A DNA stretch of 64,000 bases, from NCBI GenBank assembly GCA_016888885.1, contig CP069437.1, positions 1,116,001-1,180,000 on the forward strand, read 5' to 3'. This stretch comes from Faucicola sp902506215 (GTDB taxonomy: Bacteria; Pseudomonadota; Gammaproteobacteria; Pseudomonadales; Moraxellaceae). Positions 50,827-60,048 of this stretch are shown here, one piece after another. The position numbers and the translations under genes are program-made. The notes under the pieces are model-generated. The model did no database searches. It had not been told where the DNA came from and saw only the letters and a list, made by a program, of their open reading frames with translations. Every line of letters begins with the position of its first letter. Positions within the stretch are counted from its first letter, which is position 1.

Positions 50827-53049
50827 CTAAAATTTATAAGTTAAATTTGCTCGCAGGGTACGGGGTTCACCAAACATAATCATAGCGGCATTCGGGCTTG
50901 TGCCTGAATAATAGGCTTTATCGGTTAAGTTTTTGACCGAGAGACCCAATTGCCAATGGTTGGCACTATAGCCTGCTTCAATATCATATAGGGTATAGCT
51001 TGGTAAATCGACCTTAGATGAGCCACGCTCAGCATGATGTTGCCCTTCATAACGGGCGCCTGCCCCGACATACCAGCCCAAATGCGATGGCGCAAAATAG
51101 TATTGTGTGCTGATATTGAAGGCTTGTTTGGGTATGTGGTTGATACGCTGACCGACAACATAATCGGATTTGTTGGACGCTTGGGTGATTTTGGCGGTGG
51201 GGATATAGCTATAGCCTGCGCTAACGTTCCAGTTGTCATTGACTGCTGAGGTCAGTTCAGCCTCAAAACCTTTGGTTTGTTGCTCGCCAACCGCCACATT
51301 ATAAGTCTCTATGCCATCAGTATAACTTTCGCTGACGTTTTTGCGCGTCAAATCATAATAGCTCAGCGAAGCTTGGGTGCGCTCGTCTGGCGTCTGCAGT
51401 TTGACGCCAATTTCGTATTGTTCCCCTTTTTCTGGGTCAAGTAAATCGCCATCTTTGCCCGCGTCGGTGGTCGCCAAAAATGCGGTGGCATAGCTGATAT
51501 ACGGCGCAATTTTGTCATTGACTTGATACATCAATGAGGCTGAGCCGGTGAAAGCATTGTTAGAATTTTTGACGGTGGTATCTTTTTTTACATCGTTGCT
51601 TTTGACATCTGACCAATCATGACGCCCTGCCAAGTCGATAATCCAGTGAGAATTCACTTTGATAGTATCTTTGGCATATAGCCCCAGATACTGTAAATAA
51701 TTTACACTGTGCTTGTCGGTGGTGGGTGTGGTGTTGGTGATTTTGCCCACACCATAGACAGGATTATTTAAGTTTAAGGGGCTATAAGCATACACTTGTT
51801 GCTGATAATCACTACGCTCATGAAAGGCGTCTAACCCCACTGATACCGCGTGACTGACGTTATCATGACTAAAGGTTTTGTCAAAACGATTGTCCATTGA
51901 CACGATAGTATCTTGCTTATCGAGCAAGCTTAACTGGCGTTTGATATTGCCAGTCGTGGTTATCGGCGAGGTACCGCTTGCCAAAATCGCATCGGCATCG
52001 GCGACGCGTCTTGACAGCGCAAAGTTTTGCTTGAGACGCCAACCTGAATCAAAATCATGGTCAAGCTGATAGCCGAGACGATATTGCTCATCTTGAACAG
52101 TATATGCTGGCTCACCAAAAAATAAACTTGATGCGTATGTTTTGTAGGCGTTATTTTGTAGCGGTAGCCCTTGTTGGCGGACGTACTCATGTTGTTGATA
52201 GCTTGCCAACAAAGTGACATCCGTGTTATCGCTGAGTGCAAAACGATAAGAAGGCGCTAGGTAGTAATTTTTGAAATACACATAATCGGTAGAATCTTTT
52301 TGGTCAGAAACACGCCCATTGAGACGAAACGCCCCATCGGTTGAGCCATTTGGAGCATAGTTGATATCCAAGGCTGCTTGATAAAAATCGTTGCTGCCTG
52401 CTGAGAGTGTGAGGTTTTTGAATGTTTCGTCTTTGGGTTTTTTGGTGGTTAAATTAACCACACCGCCCGGCATCATCTGCCCAAAACCGACGCTGTCGGG
52501 GCCTTTGACCACTTCGATTGATTCTAGCCCAGAGATATCCATACTATTTAAAAAATTGCTAGAAGTCGCTGTGCGCATCCCATCGACCAGGATTTGTGAG
52601 CTCGCTAATTGTCCGCGAATCGCAATATCATCCCAACCACGACGACCATACTGCCCTGTCGTTACCCCTGCCACGCCTTTGAGCGCATCGGCTAACGTGG
52701 TCGCCTGTTTTTGTTGCAACTGATTTTGCGTGACCACACTCACCGATTTTGCGCTATCAAACAATTTTTCATCCGATTTTAAAATACTGCTCGCTTGGGT
52801 AGCAGCATACGGCTGACTGGCATCTTGTGCTTGAATGATAATGGTGTCAAGCGTGGTAACGGCAGGCTGTGGGTCATTGCCATTATCAGTTAAAGCCGCC
52901 GTACCCACTGCACTGGTAGTCGTACCCGTTTGGGCATAAGCCATGGTAGTGAACGTAGAAAATACACCGACCAATACCCTAGGCAATTGTCTTGATACCC
53001 CGCCAAACCTTGTGATAGTAGGACGGGTAAAAAATTGGATTTTGGACAT
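50827..53049 (-). CDS. TonB-dependent siderophore receptor
   Basis: About 740 residues. After a signal region ending near V-F-S-T-F-T-T-M-A-Y-A-Q comes a plug domain (K-S-V-S-V-V-T-Q-N-Q-L-Q-Q-K; G-V-A-G-V-T-T-G-Q-Y-G-R-R-G-W-D-D-I-A-I-R-G), then a 22-strand-type barrel ending with aromatic F (L-R-A-N-L-T-Y-K-F). The plug resembles ferrichrome/ferrioxamine-type (FhuA/FpvA-like) receptors. The ligand cannot be named. It is 84 bp downstream of the other receptor gene on the same strand and may share its Fur-regulated promoter. Confidence 0.9.
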   Translation of the reverse strand: MSKIQFFTRPTITRFGGVSRQLPRVLVGVFSTFTTMAYAQTGTTTSAVGTAALTDNGNDPQPAVTTLDTIIIQAQDASQPYAATQASSILKSDEKLFDSAKSVSVVTQNQLQQKQATTLADALKGVAGVTTGQYGRRGWDDIAIRGQLASSQILVDGMRTATSSNFLNSMDISGLESIEVVKGPDSVGFGQMMPGGVVNLTTKKPKDETFKNLTLSAGSNDFYQAALDINYAPNGSTDGAFRLNGRVSDQKDSTDYVYFKNYYLAPSYRFALSDNTDVTLLASYQQHEYVRQQGLPLQNNAYKTYASSLFFGEPAYTVQDEQYRLGYQLDHDFDSGWRLKQNFALSRRVADADAILASGTSPITTTGNIKRQLSLLDKQDTIVSMDNRFDKTFSHDNVSHAVSVGLDAFHERSDYQQQVYAYSPLNLNNPVYGVGKITNTTPTTDKHSVNYLQYLGLYAKDTIKVNSHWIIDLAGRHDWSDVKSNDVKKDTTVKNSNNAFTGSASLMYQVNDKIAPYISYATAFLATTDAGKDGDLLDPEKGEQYEIGVKLQTPDERTQASLSYYDLTRKNVSESYTDGIETYNVAVGEQQTKGFEAELTSAVNDNWNVSAGYSYIPTAKITQASNKSDYVVGQRINHIPKQAFNISTQYYFAPSHLGWYVGAGARYEGQHHAERGSSKVDLPSYTLYDIEAGYSANHWQLGLSVKNLTDKAYYSGTSPNAAMIMFGEPRTLRANLTYKF

Positions 53050-53132
53050 AAGTAAAATTCTCTGCAATATTTTGTGAGCATATTAAACCGCAATGGGCAA
53101 TCCATCATGCTGATGGTTATCACCTATTCAAT

Positions 53133-55157
53133 TTAAAACTGATAACTTAGCGACACTTTGACATTGCGCCCCATGGCTTTATCACCGGTATTGGATACGT
53201 GCTCATAGTAGTAAGCATCTGTAAGGTTATACACGCCAGCATCCACGGTTAATTGCGGTAACGCGCTTGGGCGATAGCTACCAAATACATCATAGGTGGT
53301 AAAACTTGGCAAATCAGCGACGGCAGTAGCGCTGGTGCGACGCGTTAAACCTTTGACATGGCGGATGGCACTTCCAAGGCTGAATTTGTCATTGATGTCA
53401 TAATTAAAGCCTAGGTTTAACTGATCGCCTGAGTCTTTGTTGAGTTGGTAGCCTTGCTCGGTTTCGCTTTTGGCATGGGCATAGCCTGCATTCAAGCGCA
53501 TATTATTTAGCCGATATTTTGCGCTCAGCTCGTAGCCTTTGATGGTAGTTTCACCGGCATTGATGTAGCTAGCACATTGCCCGCCTGTCACTGAGTTACC
53601 TGTGGCACAGTCAACGCCTGTTATGCGGTCGATTTTATTGTCATACTGGGTATCAAAGACTTTCGCTGTCAGCGACATACTGTCTTGACTGTCAAACACC
53701 CCTTGAAAACGGCTACTGATACCCAGCTCTGCGTTTGCGCCTGTTTCTGCTTCGAGGTCTTTATTGACGAAGGTTTGCCCAGATTGGTAGACGGTTTCTG
53801 GCAAGGGTGGTCCATTAAACAATTGGGTATAACTGGCAAATAAGCTGTGATTTGGCGTTAGTTTAAATTCCCCTGCCAATGCGCCCGACAGTTGATTGTA
53901 GTCGTCACTGCTTAAACGCTCTGACGGCTTATAATGGTCAAAGCGTACGCCAGGCGTCAGCGCAAATCGTCCCAATTCGATTCGGTCTTGTAAGTACACC
54001 CCTACGCTGGTAGCGTCTTCTGTGATATCACTACTCTCTAACGTCGCTGATTTTTTATAGCCTTCTACCCCATAGTTGAGCGTATGTGTCAAAGCATGGT
54101 CACCATGATGCTGCGTCAGTTGCTGTTTGATACTTGCCGTCATGCCATCGGTTTTGCCTGATGTGGCTATACGCATGGGGGTCGTTCCGCGCAGTCCTTG
54201 CGACAGCGATTCATTGGTTAAATGATAAATTTTGCTGTTTAGCTCAAAATTGCTATGCGGTTTATACTCATAGCCGAGTGCATAGGTTTCATTATTGGTG
54301 TAGCCAGGATGAATATTATTGGGTAAATTGGCTTGGTAGCCGATATTGGGGCGAAACGGATAGTTGCCGTGATTATCATAGCTTTGGTAACTGGCAGTAA
54401 TTTTGTGACCTTCTGCCGGCATCACATTGACTTTGGCTAGTATACTTTTGATAGTAATATCATCACCTTGGATGTGGTTGCCTTTGCCATCTTCGCCGCC
54501 ATCGCTGTCACGCTCACCATAAGACACAATCATGTCCAATTGCTCATTGGGTTTGGCATAGGTCGTTAGGCTTCGCTGAAATTGCTGATCGTTACTGGCA
54601 TAGCCCAGTTTAACCTTTGCCCCCATTTTTTGATCTGGTAGTAGCAAGTCTTGTGCATCCACCGTGGTAAACGCCACACCGCCACCGATGGCATTATTGC
54701 CCAAAGTCACCGAGTTATTACCCACTGACACCTCTGTTGTTTTATACAAATCTGGGTCAAGTCCACTAATTCCGGAGTGGTTAAAACCGCGCGTTTCCGG
54801 TTGGCGCACCCCATCCACGGTGATTTTTAAGGCACTGCCGGCATTGTCTGAGCCCAAACCGCGAATATAAATATGCTGATCCATCCCCGAAGTGCCACCG
54901 ACATTCACCCCAGCAACCGTCGGTAAATATTGATTGAGTAAATCAGCTTGCTGTACCTTGACTGAGCTGTCATGGCGGACGTTCTCAGTTTGTTTGGCTG
55001 GGGTATATTGACGGGCATTAAAAGTAATGGTCTGCAAGGTAGTGACGGGTTCTGGCTCACTCGCTGTTGCCAACGGTGAATAAAGGGTGGTTAATACACA
55101 CAGACTTAAATAGCGCAAAGCACCACGCGGCGGTAAACTAGCATTGGCAGTATTCAT
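53133..55157 (-). CDS. TonB-dependent receptor (heme/hemoglobin-type or related)
   Basis: 674 residues with a signal peptide, a plug (A-G-V-N-V-G-G-T-S-G-M-D-Q-H-I-Y-I-R-G-L-G; T-V-D-G-V-R-Q-P-E-T-R) and a barrel ending V-K-V-S-L-S-Y-Q-F. The segment F-A-S-Y-T-Q-L-F-N-G-P-P-L-P-E recalls heme/hemoglobin and related outer-membrane receptors. The ligand is uncertain. A strong Fur box lies about 60 bp upstream. Confidence 0.88.
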   Translation of the reverse strand: MNTANASLPPRGALRYLSLCVLTTLYSPLATASEPEPVTTLQTITFNARQYTPAKQTENVRHDSSVKVQQADLLNQYLPTVAGVNVGGTSGMDQHIYIRGLGSDNAGSALKITVDGVRQPETRGFNHSGISGLDPDLYKTTEVSVGNNSVTLGNNAIGGGVAFTTVDAQDLLLPDQKMGAKVKLGYASNDQQFQRSLTTYAKPNEQLDMIVSYGERDSDGGEDGKGNHIQGDDITIKSILAKVNVMPAEGHKITASYQSYDNHGNYPFRPNIGYQANLPNNIHPGYTNNETYALGYEYKPHSNFELNSKIYHLTNESLSQGLRGTTPMRIATSGKTDGMTASIKQQLTQHHGDHALTHTLNYGVEGYKKSATLESSDITEDATSVGVYLQDRIELGRFALTPGVRFDHYKPSERLSSDDYNQLSGALAGEFKLTPNHSLFASYTQLFNGPPLPETVYQSGQTFVNKDLEAETGANAELGISSRFQGVFDSQDSMSLTAKVFDTQYDNKIDRITGVDCATGNSVTGGQCASYINAGETTIKGYELSAKYRLNNMRLNAGYAHAKSETEQGYQLNKDSGDQLNLGFNYDINDKFSLGSAIRHVKGLTRRTSATAVADLPSFTTYDVFGSYRPSALPQLTVDAGVYNLTDAYYYEHVSNTGDKAMGRNVKVSLSYQF

Positions 55158-55208
55158 AAAATCACTCAGATATATAAAAAAAGAGAAGCGTTACAAAGCA
55201 GCAAGAAT

Positions 55209-55233
55209 GATAATATAAATGATAATCATTATC
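55209..55233. promoter_or_regulatory. Fur box upstream of the TonB receptor genes
   Basis: GATAAT at 55209 precedes ATAAATGATAATCATTATC (55215-55233), a 16 of 19 match to the Fur consensus with an additional hexamer. It should repress the two receptor genes when iron is plentiful. Confidence 0.88.
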
Positions 55234-55379
55234 AATTAATTTTTCCAATTATTTCCCTTTTTTTCGAATATCTAACGCTAGTTATCAATAAGTATCCAAG
55301 TAAACTCAGGCAACATCAAGCGAAATTATAAAGTGGCTTAAAGTTCTCGCAATAATCCTTTCAACAAGTTATAACAATT

Positions 55380-58151
55380 TCACCCCGCCAAAATTTTGCT
55401 AATCTCTCCTAGACAGGAGCCACAATTGGTGCCTGCTTTGCAATGTTTGCCAACCTCAATGACGGTTTTACAGTGATATTTTTTTATCGTCTCAACAATG
55501 GTATGTTCACCCACTGACATACAAGAGCAAACAATTCGCCCTGTATCAATAAAACCCGTGGCAGGTTTGCCCATTAGGAGCCATTTACGCGTATGGCTAT
55601 CGAGCGTTGTACCAAATTGGCTATCAAGCCAGTTATGGGTGGGTAGTTTATGCTCGTGGGTGCTCAAAAATAATAGCGCATGGACTTGCCCGTTTTGCAA
55701 AAACGCAAGTCGTAAATCTTGGCTGGTGTTATCGGTATCAATATGTTGATAATGGATAATATCAAAGTTGTAGGCTTGCGCTGGTTGATTGAGCCATACA
55801 CTTAACTGCTGTTGCCAATATTGCTTATCAAACCAAGTGGTCATGGCCGCAGACTGATTATCAATGGCAAAAAAATACTGGCTACTGTTTGACTGGCGAT
55901 TACGCACCCAATAAGTCATATCTGGCGATTCGAGCCAACTTAGCAGGTTTTCATCACAGTGTTTATCAATCAATAACCATCCAAATGCTTGCATGGTTAG
56001 CTTTTGCAGCCTGACAGGTTGGTGCTTGAGCTGCGGTTGCTGTGAAAAGGGGTCATAATGATTGCTGATAAGCTTACCGACACGCGCATTGGCGGCAAAG
56101 TGCTGATTCCAGTGCATGGGTATAAACACATCGCCTTGGCGTTGTTTTTCGGTCACATCCGCTCGCACTAAGATAGTACCGTTGGGGCTGTTAATTTGCA
56201 CAAAATCGTTATTTTGTAGACCCAAAGGTTTGGCGTCACTTGGATGAATCGCAACCAGTGGGTGCGGTAAATGCTGATTGAGCTGTGGGGCAATCCCTGT
56301 GCGGGTCATGGTATGCCATTGGTCACGCGAGCGACCTGTGTTAAGCACCAGTGGATATTGCTCATCAGGCAATGACTTGGGTACTGCAGGAGTAACGGTG
56401 ACAAAATGCAGTTTTTGGGTATCGGTATAAGTGGTGCCGATAGTGGTATGTGGGTCTTGTTTTTGTAGTCCAAAATAATGCGGTTGACCCCACTGAAACG
56501 GTGCCAAGTTATCATACTCGTTTTGGCTAATATTGGCTAAATGGCTGATGTTAAAACTTCGGCTATCTGTATTTTTTTCACCGCCATTCTTCTCGCCACT
56601 AAGCCGAGCGTGTTCGGCAAACACTTGCGATTCGTGAGTGTAATCAAAACCCACAAAACCCATTTTCTGTGCCACTTGGCTGACTATCCACCAGTCAGGC
56701 TTGGCATCAGCAAATGGGGTGACTAAGCGGCGCTGGCGAGAGATACGGCGTTCGCTGTTGGTGACCGTGCCTGATTTTTCACTCCAGCCTTGCGCGGGTA
56801 AAGCCACATGGGCGAAGTCGAGCGTGTCGCTGTCTTTTGAGCAGTCAGACACGATGACCAGTGGGCATTGCTTTAACGCCATGGCAAATTTGTCTGCTTC
56901 TGGCAGACTGACCACAGGGTTGGTCGCCATAATCCAAATCGCTTTAATTTGCCCCTCCAAAATAGCATCGGCACATTGGGTTGCCTTGACACCATCTTTA
57001 CCACTAATACTAGTCGGTGCTTGCCAAAAGTTAGCTACTGTTTGACGATGGTCGCTGTTTTTGAGCTCAAAATGACTGGCAAGCAGATTGGCTAACGCCC
57101 CGACCTCTCGCCCACCCATGGCATTGGGCTGTCCTGTAATTGAGAATGCCCCTGCCCCTTCATAACCCAGTTTGCCTGTATAAAGGTGGCAATTGATAAT
57201 GCTATTGACTTTATCAGTGCCATTACTGGCTTGATTGACACCCATGGAGTAAAAACTCACGGTTTTCGTGGTAGTGGCAAACAATTGATAAAACTCGGTT
57301 AAATCACTTTCGTTGACACCGCAGATTTTGGCAACTTTTTTAATCGTCCAACTGTCACTGGCTGCAAGCGCATCAGCAAGATTGTCACAATGCCTGAGAT
57401 AATCGTGATTGGCATAGCCTTTTTGGTGCAAGTAATTGAGTAGTCCGACAAATAAATGGGTATCTGTGCCGGAGCGAATTGGCAAATGCAAGTCAGCAAT
57501 CGCGGTGCTGTCAGTGGCTCGTGGGTCAATCACCACGATTTTTTTGTTGGGATTGGCTTGTTTGCTGGATTTTAACCGACCAAATAAAATCGGATGACAC
57601 CACGCCATATTCGAACCGATAATGATAAATAGGTCGCTGTTTTCGATGTCTTCATAATTACAAGGCACAGTGTCCGAGCCAAATGCTCGCTTGTAGCCAG
57701 CCACCGCTGATGACATACACAGTCGAGAATTGGAGTCCAAATTATTGGTACCCAAAAAACCTTTAGTAAATTTGTTTGCCACGTAATAATCTTCGGTGAG
57801 CAGTTGTCCCGATACATATAGCATAACGCTGTCGGCGCCGTACTCATCAATGGTCTGTTGCAATGATTTGGCAACAAAATCGGTGGCGGTATCCCAATCG
57901 ACTGCCTCGCCATGAATCATCGGATGTGCCAAACGGCGGTCACGATCAAGCGTATCGCCTAACGCTTTGCCTTTGGAGCATAATTTGCCAAAGTTGGCAG
58001 GATGGTTTGGATCACCGTCAATGCTGACGTGTTGGGTATTCTCATCAATCGTCGCCAACACGCCACAGCCAACACCACAATAGGCACAGGTGGTTTTGAC
58101 TTGTGTCAGGGGAGATTTTTGTTGTACTAAATGTTGTATAGTTGTTGTCAC
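55380..58151 (-). CDS. nasA: Assimilatory nitrate reductase, catalytic subunit
   Basis: 923 residues. The N-terminal [4Fe-4S] site is C22-x2-C25-x3-C29...C58 (T-C-A-Y-C-G-V-G-C-G; K-L-C-S-K-G-K-A-L). A bis-MGD molybdopterin domain follows (S-N-S-R-L-C-M-S-S-A-V-A-G-Y). A C-terminal Bfd-like [2Fe-2S] domain carries C-S-C-M-S-V-G and C-G-S-C-L-G. This layout matches cytoplasmic nitrate reductases that reduce nitrate to nitrite for growth. It follows the FAD-oxidoreductase gene by 39 bp, so the pair is an operon divergent from the nitrate transporter. Confidence 0.94.
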   Translation of the reverse strand: MTTTIQHLVQQKSPLTQVKTTCAYCGVGCGVLATIDENTQHVSIDGDPNHPANFGKLCSKGKALGDTLDRDRRLAHPMIHGEAVDWDTATDFVAKSLQQTIDEYGADSVMLYVSGQLLTEDYYVANKFTKGFLGTNNLDSNSRLCMSSAVAGYKRAFGSDTVPCNYEDIENSDLFIIIGSNMAWCHPILFGRLKSSKQANPNKKIVVIDPRATDSTAIADLHLPIRSGTDTHLFVGLLNYLHQKGYANHDYLRHCDNLADALAASDSWTIKKVAKICGVNESDLTEFYQLFATTTKTVSFYSMGVNQASNGTDKVNSIINCHLYTGKLGYEGAGAFSITGQPNAMGGREVGALANLLASHFELKNSDHRQTVANFWQAPTSISGKDGVKATQCADAILEGQIKAIWIMATNPVVSLPEADKFAMALKQCPLVIVSDCSKDSDTLDFAHVALPAQGWSEKSGTVTNSERRISRQRRLVTPFADAKPDWWIVSQVAQKMGFVGFDYTHESQVFAEHARLSGEKNGGEKNTDSRSFNISHLANISQNEYDNLAPFQWGQPHYFGLQKQDPHTTIGTTYTDTQKLHFVTVTPAVPKSLPDEQYPLVLNTGRSRDQWHTMTRTGIAPQLNQHLPHPLVAIHPSDAKPLGLQNNDFVQINSPNGTILVRADVTEKQRQGDVFIPMHWNQHFAANARVGKLISNHYDPFSQQPQLKHQPVRLQKLTMQAFGWLLIDKHCDENLLSWLESPDMTYWVRNRQSNSSQYFFAIDNQSAAMTTWFDKQYWQQQLSVWLNQPAQAYNFDIIHYQHIDTDNTSQDLRLAFLQNGQVHALLFLSTHEHKLPTHNWLDSQFGTTLDSHTRKWLLMGKPATGFIDTGRIVCSCMSVGEHTIVETIKKYHCKTVIEVGKHCKAGTNCGSCLGEISKILAG

Positions 58152-58190
58152 ACGTTAACCTTTTACTATTTTTAATTTCTACCAGTCAGA

Positions 58191-59516
58191 TCAGCCCGCC
58201 AGCAACTCTTCACAAAACGCTTTGCCAAACAGTAATTTATCTTTGATGGCTGAAATATCTTGTTGATTTTGAATCAGTTCAAAAAACCAACCGCCCTCTT
58301 GTACATCACCATATAGCACTACAGATAAAATACGGTTGTCTTTTACGGTGATTTTTTGATAGATGCTATGGCTAGGATCTTGATAAATCAACTGCTCGCA
58401 GTCGTGAATTACATCGATATCACCTGCCGAAAATAGCGCCACGCCCGAGACCTTTAGCTTGGTTGCCGTTGGTTGTATGCTAAACACGGGCGAGGTGTTG
58501 CCTGGCTGCTCGTTTAAGGTATGTAGCAGAATATTGGCTTGCTCATACACAGGTGCGACGAGCCCAAATAGCTGGTTGTCAAACTGTACACACTCGCCAA
58601 TCGCATACACGTCTGGGATATGGGTTCGCATTTGGTTATCAACCAAAATCCCTCGCTCGCAAGTGATACCGACCTGTTGCGCAAGGGCAATATTGGGTCG
58701 CACGCCGACGGTCATGATAATGCAATCGGTATCAATGGTTTTGGCAGGGACGGATGTGTCGACATTATCCGTGTAAGTCAGTCCAGTGACCTGGTTATCC
58801 TTGTCCACGCAAATCGCTTGGGAGTTGGCATTGAGCACAAACTCAATACCTTTGTTTTCAAAGTAAGTTTGCAGTAAATCGGCAGCGGTTTTATCCAGTT
58901 GGCGATTGAGTAAATAGCCTGCCCCATGTACCACCGTGACTTTCGCTCCCTGTTGTACTAAGGCATTGGCAGCCTCGAGACCGAGTAACCCACCGCCGAT
59001 AACCAGGAATTTTGGAGATTTTTTGCCATTATGATTGTTTTTTGCGATATCTAGCATAGCATCCACATCGGCTTTGGTACGAAAACCCATGACGCCTTTT
59101 GCGCTATGGTTGGGCAATGGCAAAATAAATGGCGTTGAACCTGTGGCAAACACCAATTTGTCATAGCCGATGGTTTCGCCGCTGTCGGTGATGACCTGAT
59201 GAGCAGCAAGATTGATATCGCTAACAGTGCAGCCTGTCTTTACAGTGATGTTATGGTTGGCGTACTCCTCTTGAGAAAATAGATAAATCTCAGCGAAGCG
59301 TTTTTCCCCTGCCAATACAGGCGATAGCATAATACGGTTATAGCCTGCATACGGCTCGCTGTTGATAAGCGTGATGGCAAACTCATCTCGACTTTGCTCG
59401 CCTTGGCTGTCAACCCCCAGTCCGCTGTGGGCACTCAGTCTGCTTTTGGCATACTGCATGGCAAAGCGTGTCCCTGCCATCCCCGCCCCTATGATAAGAA
59501 TGTGTGTGTGTTGCAT
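58191..59516 (-). CDS. nasB: NAD(P)H/FAD oxidoreductase of the nitrate reductase (NasB-like)
   Basis: 441 residues. The FAD motif I-I-G-A-G-M-A-G-T-R is at residues 8-17, followed by Y-A-G-Y-N-R-I-M-L-S-P-V-L-A-G, which is also the opening of NirB-type proteins. The NAD motif is V-I-G-G-G-L-L-G-L-E-A-A-N. It is the right size for the electron-donor subunit that passes electrons from NAD(P)H to NasA. A sigma-54-like promoter lies about 65 bp upstream. Confidence 0.88.
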   Translation of the reverse strand: MQHTHILIIGAGMAGTRFAMQYAKSRLSAHSGLGVDSQGEQSRDEFAITLINSEPYAGYNRIMLSPVLAGEKRFAEIYLFSQEEYANHNITVKTGCTVSDINLAAHQVITDSGETIGYDKLVFATGSTPFILPLPNHSAKGVMGFRTKADVDAMLDIAKNNHNGKKSPKFLVIGGGLLGLEAANALVQQGAKVTVVHGAGYLLNRQLDKTAADLLQTYFENKGIEFVLNANSQAICVDKDNQVTGLTYTDNVDTSVPAKTIDTDCIIMTVGVRPNIALAQQVGITCERGILVDNQMRTHIPDVYAIGECVQFDNQLFGLVAPVYEQANILLHTLNEQPGNTSPVFSIQPTATKLKVSGVALFSAGDIDVIHDCEQLIYQDPSHSIYQKITVKDNRILSVVLYGDVQEGGWFFELIQNQQDISAIKDKLLFGKAFCEELLAG

Positions 59517-59924
59517 TGTTTGGCTGACCTTGCTTATCTGACCCGATATTTAATAATTTAGAATCTAGCCCTTTAGTAATTCAAAATTTATGCCAACCGT
59601 TTTAAGCCGTTGTTTTTTACTGTTTTCTATGGTGTTTTAAATTTTGGCTATTATTTGTCGGACAGTGTGATGGATGTTGACCAATCTTTGAATTTAATCT
59701 CTTTAACTGTGCATGACTGTTTGACGGTTTTTAGAAGAATTTTAGACAGTTTTTTGGCTATTAATTTGCATTATTCTTTTACCTTACCGATTACTTACCA
59801 AAATAGTGCAGTAAGGCGTCAAATTTTCACCGCTCATGCTAATCTGTAAAAGTTTTATCACAGCAAAATAGCTAATTGATGGGGCATTCAAAAAAAATAT
59901 TGCAAAAACAAAAGTTTATGATGA
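59517..59924. other. Divergent regulatory region of the nitrate cluster
   Basis: This AT-rich region between nasB and the transporter carries the minus-strand sigma-54-like promoter near 59580. No complete NtrC site was seen. Isolated TGCA-containing half-sites occur near 59711 and 59803. No ORF is convincing. Confidence 0.5.
59580..59596 (-). promoter_or_regulatory. Sigma-54-like promoter for nasB-nasA (degenerate -12)
   Basis: Read on the minus strand: TTGGCATAAATTTTGAA. The -24 GG and ten-base spacing are correct, but the -12 dinucleotide is GA instead of GC. The first nine bases are the same as in the other two sigma-54 elements of the cluster. Confidence 0.55.
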
Positions 59925-59941
59925 TGGCATAAATATTGCTT
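59925..59941 (+). promoter_or_regulatory. Sigma-54 promoter for the nitrate transporter gene
   Basis: TGGCATAAATATTGCTT has GG-N10-GC with the expected TGGCA and TTGC context. The predicted transcription start is about 100 bp before the transporter ATG. Confidence 0.8.
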
Positions 59942-59943
59942 TT

Positions 59944-60032
59944 ACCTTATTACCGTGCACCATACAGGCTTAATTTTAGTATCGTCGTCTTAGTAACATA
60001 TTCACCTTATTACCGTGCACCATACAGGCTTA
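59944..60032. repeat. 29-bp direct repeat pair in the transporter leader
   Basis: Identical 29-bp copies (first bases ACCTTATTACCGTGCACCAT) lie at 59944-59972 and 60004-60032. The first overlaps the predicted start of transcription and the second ends 16 bp before the ATG, just ahead of the ribosome-binding site. Each includes TGCACC-N5-GGCTTA, one good and one degenerate NtrC-like half-site. Confidence 0.9.
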
Positions 60033-60048
60033 CTTAAAGGAGAAGCAG

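Noticed and set aside
59881..59905. A second sigma-54 site (GGGGCATTC...TTGC) upstream of the nitrate transporter
   Set aside because: The spacing between the GG and GC elements is too long for sigma-54 recognition.
59944..60032. 29-bp repeat pair considered as a minimal CRISPR
   Set aside because: Only two copies, in a promoter leader, with a 31-bp interval and no cas genes or leader array.
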